Assembly (NCBI GenBank): GCA_005882635.1 | Contig: VBFG01000008.1 | Location: 1-41,972, forward strand | Direction of reading: 5' to 3' | Length of the DNA stretch: 41,972 nt | From: Chloroflexota bacterium | GTDB lineage: Bacteria; Chloroflexota; Limnocylindria; Limnocylindrales; CSP1-4 | In this document: positions 8,801 through 17,020 of the stretch, in pieces | Numbering within the stretch: position 1 is the first letter of the stretch | How the letters are laid out: each line of letters begins with the position of its first letter | Translations under genes and position numbers: made by a program | Notes under the pieces: model-generated | Told to the model about the DNA's origin: nothing | The model's database searches: none | What the model saw: only the letters and a program-made list of their open reading frames with translations

Positions 8801-11179
8801 GTTGTTGACGACCGCGCAGCTCGCGGACGTCGTGCCGCTGACGATGTGGACCGTGCCGCTGACGGCCGTGTTGCCTGGGATGTCGCCGACGTTGCAGGTC
8901 AGGACCTGGCTGCCGTCCGGGCCGCTGATCGAACAGGTCGATCCGGTCCCGGTGGAGCTCTCGATGGTCCAGTGCAGGCCGGCCGTGCCGGGCAGGTTGT
9001 CGCTGACGACGGCGCCGGTCGCCTTGCCGCCGGTGCTGTTGCCCCAGGTCAGGGTGAACCCGATCTGGGAGCCCGCGCTGACCGGGCTGGTGTCAGCCGT
9101 CTTGCCGATCGTGACCGTCGCGCACAGGACGGTGACCGAGCCGTCGTCGGAGTTGTTGCCGAGGACGTTGGACGGCTCGTTCGTCGCCGCCGCCGAGGCG
9201 GTGTTGTTGACCGGACCGCAGTTGTCCTTGGAGGTGACGCCGCTGACCTGGTAGGTCTTCGACGCGCCGCTGGCCAGCGTGCCGACGGTGCAGTTGAGGA
9301 CCTGGCTGCCGTCCGCGCCCGTGAGAGTGCAGTCGTTCTCCGCCTCGGTCCAGTGGATACCGGCCGGAAGGCTGTCGGTGAGGGTCACGCCCGTGGCCGT
9401 GCCCGCGCCGATGTTTTCGACCTTGATCGACCAGGTGATCGTTCCACCGGCGTCGACGTTCCCGCCGTCCGGGGTCTTCGTGACCTTGATGTCGGGGCAC
9501 TGGACGACGACGGACGCGCTGTCGCTGTCGGTCCCGTCATTGGTCGTGGCGACGCTGGCCGTGTTGTTCACGGTGCCGCAGTCGGCGGCGTCGGTCGTGC
9601 CATGGATGTGGACGCTGAAGCTGGCATCGGCGGCGAGGCTCGCCTTCGTGCAGGTCAGGACGTCCGGGTTGGGGGCCGTGTTGATCGAACAGCTCGCGCC
9701 GTTCGTGGCCGGATCGGCCGTCCAGACGATGCCGGCGGGCAACGGGTCGTTGACCGAGACGCCGAGCGTCGTCTGCGTGCCGTTGTTGTGGACGGTGATG
9801 TCGAACCCGATCGCCGCGCCGGCGCTGACCGGTCCGACCGGGTTGGCCGTCTTCGTGATCTCGATGGTCGCCGGGGCGACAAAGAAGCACTCGGTGTCGG
9901 TGTCGGTGTGTTTGCCAGCCAGATACTGCGAGTTCGCGTCGGGCGAGTATTCCGCCCGCCAGCAGTACCAGCCTGATGCCGCCGCGGTCAGGCCCACGGT
10001 GTAGTCGGCCGACTCGGCGGTGCCGCCGTTCGCGCTCGTGGTGACGGCGACCGCGCCGCCGACCTGGGTCCCGCCGGTCGAGCAGTCGGGCTTCGAGGCG
10101 GCCGGACCACAGAGGAAGAACTTGACGCTGCCGGAGGCCGGCCCGTCATTGCCGCTCAGCGTCGCGGTGTCATGGACCGTCGCGCCGAAGTCGGCGGTGG
10201 CCTTGCTCGAGGTCGTCTCGATCGTCGGCGGAACGCACGTGCTGAGGCTGCCGAGAGCAAAGTCCTTCAGCTGTGCGTCTGTCTCCTGGGACGAGCGGGT
10301 CTCGGCCAGGAACGTGCCGAAGCACGGCGGCTGGCCGCCGAACATGTCGCTCAGGTTGATGCCGCCCTCGAAGAACTGGCCGGGGGCGAAGTTGTGCTCG
10401 CCGTCCTTGTTCGTGAAGGACCACGGCGCGGTCGCAGTCGCCGCGTTCGTGACGGCGCAGATGTCGAAGGTGCCGTCAGCGACGTCGCAGGCCGCGCCCG
10501 CGGCGACGAGGTTCAGATGGCTGCCGTTCGTGGCCGGGTCGCAGTTGCCCTTTGCGGCGATGTTGGCCCCGCCGCTGGCGCTGTCCCACTCGTATGCACA
10601 GACGAGGTCCACGACGCCGCCGTTCGTGTACTGGCTGAGGATCAGGACGTCGCCGTTCTTGTGCTGGCCGGTGAAGTCGCCATTGGCGATCCCGACGTTG
10701 TTCTGGAAGAACCAGAAACCGATCTGGGCGTCGCCTTCGTTGTCGAACCGGTCAGCTCCGAAGTAGACCCAGGTCTCACCGTTCAACTGGTAGACAGCCG
10801 CGTAGGCGTCGGTGAGCTCGTCCTTGTCCGGGACAGCGTTCGACGTGATGGCCCAGCTCGGGATGTCGTTCTCGTCCTTCGAGCCGCCGGTCGTGAAATA
10901 CGTGCTGTCGTTGGCCGAAGCCTCGCTCGCCTGACCCGCAAAGAACTGGTCGGCCGAGCCCTCGGCGCCGTTCTCCCAGTCGGCTCCCGGAGCGGGCTGA
11001 TCGATCGCGTTGCCGTCGAGCTCGAAGAGGCCCGTGTTATGGGCAGCGAGTGTCGGCGACGCAACGGCGAAGCTGAAGTACTGCATCAGCAGCGAAAGCA
11101 CAAAGAGCGCGCTCCACGACAGAGCCAGGCCCCGTCGCTTGCGCGCACTCATGACGTGCCACAGACCCCGAGACGACAT
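5858..11179 (-). CDS. Large DUF11 repeat-containing secreted surface protein (about 10 repeat modules)
   Basis: 1784-aa ORF (upstream alternative start 11212); LFELDGNA N-terminal region; serial KTAD...SAGDxxxFTIxVxNxGxGTAxxVxLxDxLPAGxxW modules; C-terminal TM and RRRERGR. Confidence 0.88.
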   Translation of the reverse strand: MSSRGLWHVMSARKRRGLALSWSALFVLSLLMQYFSFAVASPTLAAHNTGLFELDGNAIDQPAPGADWENGAEGSADQFFAGQASEASANDSTYFTTGGSKDENDIPSWAITSNAVPDKDELTDAYAAVYQLNGETWVYFGADRFDNEGDAQIGFWFFQNNVGIANGDFTGQHKNGDVLILSQYTNGGVVDLVCAYEWDSASGGANIAAKGNCDPATNGSHLNLVAAGAACDVADGTFDICAVTNAATATAPWSFTNKDGEHNFAPGQFFEGGINLSDMFGGQPPCFGTFLAETRSSQETDAQLKDFALGSLSTCVPPTIETTSSKATADFGATVHDTATLSGNDGPASGSVKFFLCGPAASKPDCSTGGTQVGGAVAVTTSANGGTAESADYTVGLTAAASGWYCWRAEYSPDANSQYLAGKHTDTDTECFFVAPATIEITKTANPVGPVSAGAAIGFDITVHNNGTQTTLGVSVNDPLPAGIVWTADPATNGASCSINTAPNPDVLTCTKASLAADASFSVHIHGTTDAADCGTVNNTASVATTNDGTDSDSASVVVQCPDIKVTKTPDGGNVDAGGTITWSIKVENIGAGTATGVTLTDSLPAGIHWTEAENDCTLTGADGSQVLNCTVGTLASGASKTYQVSGVTSKDNCGPVNNTASAAATNEPSNVLGNNSDDGSVTVLCATVTIGKTADTSPVSAGSQIGFTLTWGNSTGGKATGAVVSDNLPGTAGLHWTIESSTGTGSTCSISGPDGSQVLTCNVGDIPGNTAVSGTVHIVSGTTSASCAVVNNTGHITTTNDGSAEASASVTVQCPDLEVVKTGNGPLSAGDTATFTIVLTNHGPGAAANVTLSDQLPSGTWTLGGANAASCSISASNLLTCNFGAVASGATRTITVSKASVAAECPSIHNDVTVAASNENTDTDQFSNSDDADIVVNCPDVHVLKTADSGTINAGEVAAFTIVVSNDGIGTAKNVTLHDPLPSGVNWTINPAVAGCAIVSNTLDCSFATLASGASVTIHISGLTDNGDCAGLDNTAVVAASNEPVADQSDNSDSASIDVNCPDIGVVKTADDGTISAGDTAAFTVVITNHGPGTAFNVHVADTLPAGVTWTLDPAVAGCSIVGTALTCDFASLAPAASITLHISGETVAANCGTLHNVVTVSASNEVPDDQFPNSASADITVDCPAIVVTKTADKATISAGDPIGFTITVTNTGLGNATAVHVTDNLPAGITWTADATTGTATASCSINAAPNPDVLTCDAALMAPGSSFSVHIHGTTTAANCGVVNNTAVVTTGNDGGDDDSSSVTVQCPDVSVQKTPDGGTVNAGDNAVFTIVVHNSGAQGIGTAYNVTLTDNLPAGYTWTLGGADAADCSINTVPNPDVLSCNFGTMAPGESRTVTLTAPTTGDNCAVIPNVAVVAASNEVQANTGNNSDDASITIACPDIEVVKDAPNTPISVGGDLVYTITVTNIGNGTANDVVLKDTLPAGFDWEVDNAACDIAGGVLTCDLGDMAPDATVTITLTAPTSGDPETGNVDCGETLVHVIPNVASASSSNEGDDVLGNNSDDASITVLCSALSIEKSFTGNTNGTDPDLGVPSAKIGDTLHYTLHFTSAGPIEDATITDVLPVGLEYVTGTAAGDANFTFDSYNSATRTLTWKAANGLPDPASGDVTYDVKVLASAPEQPQPLINTATIVGHTPSGAELTDSDTASVAVLAPPLGLTPPPTDTFTPQTSTSNPGFALMLILLGVAGLALGVGFITPVPERVRRRERGR

Positions 11180-11384
11180 GTCTAAGACCTCCCGATCCCC
11201 GAGACGAACCACACGGTCGATAAGACCTCGCAGAGGTAGGTGGACCCCCGACGTGACGGTTGCCCCCGCGGAGGTGCCGAAATAGGACCCCTGTCCCGAT
11301 ACCGGCTCGGTGCCGGTACTCCTGGCCCCCGGTGGGGCACCTCCCTGAAGGGAGTGCGGGCATGCTACGGCGGTACGGGGCGGA

Positions 11385-11396
11385 AAAGGTACTAGT
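11385..11396 (-). promoter_or_regulatory. Shared aaaggtactagt element upstream of the large DUF11 gene
   Basis: 12-nt identity with 5669-5680. Confidence 0.4.
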
Positions 11397-11427
11397 CAGG
11401 AATGGCGGCGACCAGACCCAATCCCAC

Positions 11428-11449
11428 TGATGTCTACCGTTTGACATCA
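11428..11449. promoter_or_regulatory. Operator-like palindrome in the DUF11/argS divergent intergenic region
   Basis: TGATGTC-N8-GACATCA perfect 7-bp inverted repeat overlapping a TTGACA hexamer at 11441-11446. Confidence 0.4.
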
Positions 11450-11647
11450 GCCGATTCCGCTGTTCTTGGTGCGGCTGGGCAACGAAGTACTGGTACTCAG
11501 GTCCTGGGTCCGAATCGGCGACGTTCGGGACTCCGATTCGGACTCGCGCGACGCCTGGCGCGGGTGTCGGCGGGCGGCCGGTTACGATGATCCGGGCGCC
11601 GTTCCCGGCGGCCTTCCCATCGCTCATCCGGAGATCCGTAGCCGCTC

Positions 11648-13342
11648 GTGACCAGCGCCGATCCGTCTCTTCCGATCCGGACCCAGGTCCGCGACGCCGT
11701 CGCAGCCGCATGGCGGCGCGCGGTCGCGCGCGGTGCTCTTCCCGACACACCGGATGGACCGGTCCCGGCGGTCGAGATCGAGCGGCCCGCCAAGGCCGAG
11801 CACGGTGACCTGGCCTCGAACCTGGCGCTGAAGCTGGCCCGGCCGCTCCGCCGGGCGCCGCTGGACATCGCCCGGATCATCGCGGACGAAATCGCCGCCG
11901 ACGCCGCCGACCGGACGCCCGGCGCGCCCATCGCCGGCGTCGACGTCGCCGCCCCGGGCTTCCTGAACCTGCGCCTGTCCGACCAGGTCCTCGAGGCGAC
12001 GATCGCCCGGGTCCTGGCCGATCCCGACGGGTGGGGCCGTGTCCCGCCGGTCAACCCGCGCGCCGTCAACGTCGAGTTCGTGTCGGCCAATCCGACCGGG
12101 CCGCTGACGATCGGCAACGCTCGCGGCGCGTTCATCGGCGATCTGCTGAGCCGAGTCCTCGAGGCCGGTGGGCAGACGGTGACGCGCGAGTATTACTTCA
12201 ACGACCGGGGCGGGCAGATCCCCAATCTCGGCGCATCCGTCGTCGCGATCCGGCGGGGCGAGCCCATCCCCGACGATGGCTACCACGGTGACTATGTCGT
12301 CAGCCTGGCGGCCGACCTGCCGGAGGACGTGTGGTCCGAGGCGACCGCGGCGGGCGCGGAGGCTAACCAGATCGTCGGCCAGTGGGCGGGCATGCGGGTC
12401 AGGGCGGGAATCGAGGCCAGCCTCGAGCAACTGGGCGTCCACTTCGATGTCTGGACGACGGAGGCCTCGCTCCACGAAGCCGGCTGGGTCGATCGGGCCG
12501 TGGAGCGGCTCCGCGCCGGCGGCCACGTCTACGAGCAGGACGGCGCGCTGTGGTTCCGCTCGACCGCCTTTGGGGACGACAAGGACCGGGTGATCATCCG
12601 GTCGAACGGCGAGCCGACCTACTTCGCGGCGGACATCGGCTACGTGACCGAGAAGTTCAGCCGCGGCTTCGATCACCTGATCTACATCTGGGGCGCCGAC
12701 CACCATGGGACGGTGGCCCGGGTCCGGAACGCCGCCGAGGCCATGGGCTACGACCGCGAGGCGGTCCAGATGCTGCTCTACGCCTGGGTCCGGTTCGTCC
12801 GGGACGGCGCCGAGATCTCGATGAGCAAGCGCGCCGGCGAGTTCGTGACGCTCGACGAGCTGCTCGAGGAGGTCGGGGTCGACGCCGCTCGATGGTTCTT
12901 CGCGTCACGGGCGGCCACGACCGAGATCGACTTCGACATCGAGCTCGCGAAGAAGCAGTCGGCCGAGAACCCCGTCTACTACGTCCAGTACGCCCATGCC
13001 CGGATCGCCTCGATCCTGCGCAAGGCAACCGACGCGAGCCTGGCCCCGGCCGATGCGGTCGAGGGCTCGCTGTCGGCCGGGCCCGAGGCGGCCCTCGCGC
13101 GCGCGATCGTTCGATTCCCGGAGGTCGTCGAGGATGCGGCGACCTCGGAGGAGACGCATGGTGTGACGGCCTACGCCACGGAGCTGGCGACGCAGTTCCA
13201 CGCGTTCTACCGCGACGCCCGGGTCGTCGACGAGGCAGAGCCGGAACGGTCGAGGGCTCGCCTCGCGTTGGTCGCTGCCGCGAGGACGACGCTGGCCAAC
13301 GCGCTCGGGCTCCTGGGGATCAGCGCCCCGGAGTCGATGTAG
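11648..13342 (+). CDS. argS: Arginyl-tRNA synthetase
   Basis: 564 aa; VNVEFVSANPTGPLTIGNARGAFIGDLLSRVLEAGG and EISMSKRAGEFVTLDELLEEVGVDAARWFF typical of bacterial ArgRS. Confidence 0.93.
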   Translation: MTSADPSLPIRTQVRDAVAAAWRRAVARGALPDTPDGPVPAVEIERPAKAEHGDLASNLALKLARPLRRAPLDIARIIADEIAADAADRTPGAPIAGVDVAAPGFLNLRLSDQVLEATIARVLADPDGWGRVPPVNPRAVNVEFVSANPTGPLTIGNARGAFIGDLLSRVLEAGGQTVTREYYFNDRGGQIPNLGASVVAIRRGEPIPDDGYHGDYVVSLAADLPEDVWSEATAAGAEANQIVGQWAGMRVRAGIEASLEQLGVHFDVWTTEASLHEAGWVDRAVERLRAGGHVYEQDGALWFRSTAFGDDKDRVIIRSNGEPTYFAADIGYVTEKFSRGFDHLIYIWGADHHGTVARVRNAAEAMGYDREAVQMLLYAWVRFVRDGAEISMSKRAGEFVTLDELLEEVGVDAARWFFASRAATTEIDFDIELAKKQSAENPVYYVQYAHARIASILRKATDASLAPADAVEGSLSAGPEAALARAIVRFPEVVEDAATSEETHGVTAYATELATQFHAFYRDARVVDEAEPERSRARLALVAAARTTLANALGLLGISAPESM

Positions 13343-13348
13343 GGTCGG

Positions 13349-14680
13349 TCAGCTCCCCAGCCCGAGCACCGCTGCGATGTCGTGAAGCGTGTGCTCGTCG
13401 GAGCCGAACAGGATCCAGCGCTCCTTGCCGTCACCCGGGATGAGGCCGGCCGGTGTCGCCAGGCTGTCGACGTAGTCGCCGGCGGCGCTATCGAACTCCG
13501 TGGCGTCTGCCGGCGTGTCCCAGATGACGCGATAGATCACCCCCCACGTCCCGTTTGGCCCGTCGACGACGGCGATCCGATCGCCGCCCCAACCCGCCGC
13601 GGCGGCATTCGCCTGCGCCGTCGAAAGCCCGTGGTTCTGGCGCAGCCAGACGGCGAGCTGGAATTCTCCGAAGGTGTCCTGGAGGGCGATCGTCCAGCCG
13701 GCCCCGAGACGCTTCAGCAAGTCGGTCGGGAGGTTGACCGCGACGGGCACCTGGTGGGCCGCGTACTTCTCGGGATGGAGGATCTGCTCCGTCGACGCCG
13801 GCGGATCCTTGAACGCGTCGTCGACTGCGCCCCAGCCACCGTCGATCTGCAGTCCCTGGACGAACGCGAGGCCCTGGACGTACGGGAACAAGAGCGATTC
13901 GCGGAGGATCGGCGGCATCGCCAGGAGCTGCTTGGTCGACTCGTCGCTGCTGGCAGCCTGGAGCAGCTCGCCGATCTCGGCGGGCGTGAGGTAGGTCAGC
14001 TGCCACGAGCTCATCGACAGGGTGGCGTCACCTTCGACGAGCGAGAGGCGGGCCAGCGATCGGTCGCCCTGACCGATCTCGTCGAGCTTCAAGGACCCGA
14101 GGTCGAAGTTCTGGTCCTGGAGGGCGTGGGTGAACTCGTGCGAGAAGGTCGACTTCTCGAGCGCCCCGATCCGGCCCGACTTCGAGACGACGTAGAGCTT
14201 CTTGTCGTCGGGGCTGTAGAGGCCGGCGACCTGGCTGCCGAGCAGGTCGATGTAGAGGGTCTTCAGCGAGGCGTCCGCCGGCAGCAGGCCGAACGCCTTG
14301 TAGATCCGCTCGTTCGCCGCGACGATCGCGTCCGGGTTGTCCTTCGAGAACGAGTCGGCGATGAACTTCTTGATGCCGGCGTCGTCGAGGATCGTCGGAT
14401 TGACCGGCGCCTTCGGCTTGAGCTCGCGGAGCGCGACCACCTGGTCCTCGATCGTCCGGTAGATCTGGGCGGCGTCCTGGGACGGCTCGGCCGACGGCGA
14501 GCCACCGACCGTGGGCGGGGGTAGGGTCGGCGCCGTTGACGGAGCGGTGGTGGGCGTCGGGCTGACCGCCGGCGACGGAGTGCCGCAGCCGACGAGGAGG
14601 GCAACCAGACCGGCGACAAGGAACGGGGATCGCCGGCGGGCGTGCCGCTTGGCGGCGGGCTCCGGCCGAGGTCGTGGCAT
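13349..14680 (-). CDS. Lipoprotein with HExxH-type metallopeptidase-like motif
   Basis: Lipobox LVALLVGCG; Pro/Thr linker; STFSHEFTHALQDQNFDL (HEFTH). Confidence 0.7.
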   Translation of the reverse strand: MPRPRPEPAAKRHARRRSPFLVAGLVALLVGCGTPSPAVSPTPTTAPSTAPTLPPPTVGGSPSAEPSQDAAQIYRTIEDQVVALRELKPKAPVNPTILDDAGIKKFIADSFSKDNPDAIVAANERIYKAFGLLPADASLKTLYIDLLGSQVAGLYSPDDKKLYVVSKSGRIGALEKSTFSHEFTHALQDQNFDLGSLKLDEIGQGDRSLARLSLVEGDATLSMSSWQLTYLTPAEIGELLQAASSDESTKQLLAMPPILRESLLFPYVQGLAFVQGLQIDGGWGAVDDAFKDPPASTEQILHPEKYAAHQVPVAVNLPTDLLKRLGAGWTIALQDTFGEFQLAVWLRQNHGLSTAQANAAAAGWGGDRIAVVDGPNGTWGVIYRVIWDTPADATEFDSAAGDYVDSLATPAGLIPGDGKERWILFGSDEHTLHDIAAVLGLGS

Positions 14681-14800
14681 CGCCGGGATTGTGGCATGGC
14701 CCCGGCCGCCGGGCGATCGTCCTGAGGTCCGGGTTTTCCATGTCGCTTTCTTAATGGATATGCCGGTTGTCGTTGAACGCGCTCGGTCTAGCGTTCGATT

Positions 14801-14881
14801 CGGACCGAACCCTCAGGGTTCCATCCTCCCTCCCTCCGAGTGGGGGCGCCGATTGGGCAGGCGCCCCCACTCATTTTTTTC
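14801..14881 (+). ncRNA. Candidate intergenic small RNA with rho-independent terminator
   Basis: Promoter-like TTGTCG-16-TAGCGT (14767-14794); GAACCC-TCA-GGGTTC hairpin; CCTCCCTCCCTCC single-strand stretch; terminator. No + strand CDS lies upstream between 14680 and the terminator. Confidence 0.5.
14838..14881 (+). terminator. Canonical intrinsic terminator
   Basis: GAGTGGGGGCGCC (14838-14850) / GGCGCCCCCACTC (14860-14872), 13-bp perfect stem, followed by ATTTTTTTC. Confidence 0.9.
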
Positions 14882-14971
14882 TTGCGGGGACCGGCTGTCG
14901 CACCTGAGCACGTCATTGCGTTCTTGCGACCTGCGCAGTCCGGGTGAAGCGGGCTATGCAAGAATCGACGC

Positions 14972-15643
14972 ATGGAACTCACCTGGTATGGGCGGACCTG
15001 CGTCCGGATGCGCGGTAAGGATGCGGTCGTCGTCGCCGATCCTTATCCGGCGGTCGTCGGGCCGACCGGCCGGGGGATCACCGGCGAGATCGTGACCTTC
15101 TCGCACCCCGACGATCGTCCCCTCCCGAAGGCGAAGGGCAAGCGATCGCGCGACGGCTCGACCGTCCTGCCGTCGTCGCTCGACGCGGCGTTCGTCCTCG
15201 ACGGGCCGGGCGAGTACGAGGTCCGCGAAGTGCTCGTCACTGGCGTCCGGACCTATCGCGACGACACGAAGGGCGAGGAGCGCGGCAAGCAGACGGCGTT
15301 CGTCGTCGAGCTGGACGGGATGCACACGATCCATCTCGGGGAGATCGGCCATCTCCTGACCGAGGAGAAGCTCGGCGACATCGGGCCGGTCGACATCGCC
15401 TGCGTCCCGGTTGGCGGCAGCCTGACGCCGCAGAAGGCGGCGGAGCTCATCGCCCAGCTCGATCCGCGGATCGTGGTCCCGATGCCGCTGGACGAGGAAG
15501 CGCCCGAGACCCGCGACGCCCTGGCGAAGTTCCTCCACGAGATGGGCGGAGAGCCCGTGCCTCAGTCGAAGCTGTCGGTCATGATCTCGGGCCTGCCGGC
15601 GGAGACCACGACCGTCCTGCTCGAGTCGCGCGGCAAGGTCTAG
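14972..15643 (+). CDS. MBL-fold hydrolase-like protein (UlaG-like) with degenerate metal motif
   Basis: MELTWYGRTCVRMRGKDAVVVADPY...; TFSHPDD at the usual HxHxDH position; HLGEIGH; 223 aa. Confidence 0.7.
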   Translation: MELTWYGRTCVRMRGKDAVVVADPYPAVVGPTGRGITGEIVTFSHPDDRPLPKAKGKRSRDGSTVLPSSLDAAFVLDGPGEYEVREVLVTGVRTYRDDTKGEERGKQTAFVVELDGMHTIHLGEIGHLLTEEKLGDIGPVDIACVPVGGSLTPQKAAELIAQLDPRIVVPMPLDEEAPETRDALAKFLHEMGGEPVPQSKLSVMISGLPAETTTVLLESRGKV

Positions 15644-16992
15644 GTCGAGGCGCGATCCAGGACGACGCGCCCGTTCTTGATCACCGTCCGGACGAGATCC
15701 GCGGCGGGCCAGTACGGGATCTGGCGCGCCGTCGGGACGTTCCAGATCACCAGGTCGGCCCGTTTGCCCGCCTCGAGCGACCCGATCTCGTCGGCCAGCC
15801 CGAGGGCCAGCGCCGCGTTGATCGTGACCGCGGCGAGGACCTCGTCCGGCGCCATCCGCAGGTTGACGCACGCGGCGGTCATCGCCAGCGGCAGGCTCGG
15901 GGTCGGCGAGGTGCCGGGGTTGAAGTCCGTCCCGATCGCGACCGGCACCCCGCGGTCGATGAACGTCCTCGCCGGCGCGTGGTGGTCCTTCATCAGGAAC
16001 CAGGTCGTCGCCGGGAGCAGCGTCGCCACGACCGGGCGGCCATCCGCGGCGGCCGAGGCCAGGGCGTCAATCCCGGCCTCCGACGGTGTCGCGAGGTGGT
16101 CGGCGCTCGACGCCCCGATCTCGGCGGCGAGCTCCGCGCCACCGCTCGGCGCCAGCTCGTCGGCATGGAGACGCGGTCGCAGGCCGTATCCCGCGGCGGC
16201 CTCGAGGATCCGCCGCGACTGGTCGGTGTCGAAGACGCCCTCCTCGCAGAACACGTCCGCCGCGACGGCCCGACCCTGGGCAGCGACGCCCGGCAGCTGC
16301 TCGTCGAGCAGCAGCCGGACGTAGGCCTCGGTCGCATTCGGGCGGTCGCGGAGCTCGGGCGGAACGGCGTGCGCGCCGAGCCAGGTCGGGACGATGTCGA
16401 CCGGGCCCTCCGTCCCGAGCTGGTGAGCGACTTCGAGCAGGCGCAGCTCGGTCGGGAGGTCGAGGCCGTAGCCGGACTTCGCCTCGACCGTCGTGACGCC
16501 GTGTCCGAGCATCTCGTCGAGCCAGCGACGGCCGTGCGTGGCCAGGTCGTCGGCCGACGCGGCGCGCGTCGCGGCCACGGTCGACAGGATGCCGCCGCCG
16601 GCGGCCAGGATCTCGAGGTAGCCGGCGCCTCGCTGGCGGAGCTCGAGCTCGTCCTCGCGACTCCCCGCGAACAGGAGATGGGTGTGCGGGTCGACGAGGC
16701 CCGGCGTCACGGTGCCGCCGCTCGCATCGAGGACGGCGAACTGGTGCAGGGCGTAGCCCTCCCCCGCGATCCGTCGCTCCAGGTCGGCCCGGCTCGCCAC
16801 GCCAACGATCCGTCCGGCCCACGAGGCGACCGCCGGGTCGTCGCCGTCTGTGGCCAGCCGGCGATCGACCTCGCCCTGGGCCGAGCCCATCCGCGGCCCA
16901 CCGCCAAGCGTGTCGATCTCGGCCGCGCCGACCACGAGCAGGCCGGGCAGCTCCGGCTGGTCGCGACCGCCCGAGATGAGGCGGAGGCTCAC
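15640..16992 (-). CDS. hutI: Imidazolonepropionase
   Basis: VTPGLVDPHTHLLFAGSREDELELRQRGAGYLEI, GHGVTTVEAKSGYGL, HADE, GTDFNPGTSPTPSLPLAM. GTG start at 16992 chosen after the ftcD stop; the longer ORF extends to 17151. Confidence 0.92.
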   Translation of the reverse strand: MSLRLISGGRDQPELPGLLVVGAAEIDTLGGGPRMGSAQGEVDRRLATDGDDPAVASWAGRIVGVASRADLERRIAGEGYALHQFAVLDASGGTVTPGLVDPHTHLLFAGSREDELELRQRGAGYLEILAAGGGILSTVAATRAASADDLATHGRRWLDEMLGHGVTTVEAKSGYGLDLPTELRLLEVAHQLGTEGPVDIVPTWLGAHAVPPELRDRPNATEAYVRLLLDEQLPGVAAQGRAVAADVFCEEGVFDTDQSRRILEAAAGYGLRPRLHADELAPSGGAELAAEIGASSADHLATPSEAGIDALASAAADGRPVVATLLPATTWFLMKDHHAPARTFIDRGVPVAIGTDFNPGTSPTPSLPLAMTAACVNLRMAPDEVLAAVTINAALALGLADEIGSLEAGKRADLVIWNVPTARQIPYWPAADLVRTVIKNGRVVLDRAST

Positions 16993-17020
16993 GAGCCTCG
17001 GCGCATGCTGCCCACGACCG

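Noticed and set aside
5702-9976. 1424-aa ORF on the + strand antisense to the large DUF11 gene
   Set aside because: R/D/V/G-rich repetitive translation with no fold-like motifs; it mirrors the DUF11 repeats. Lack of stops is expected opposite a high-GC repetitive gene.
11213-11400. Possible known riboswitch in the leader of the large DUF11 gene
   Set aside because: Several local hairpins (e.g. ACTCCCTTCAGGGAGT-like, GCCGGTAC) but no consensus matching c-di-GMP, c-di-AMP, cobalamin or SAM riboswitches that I could recognise.
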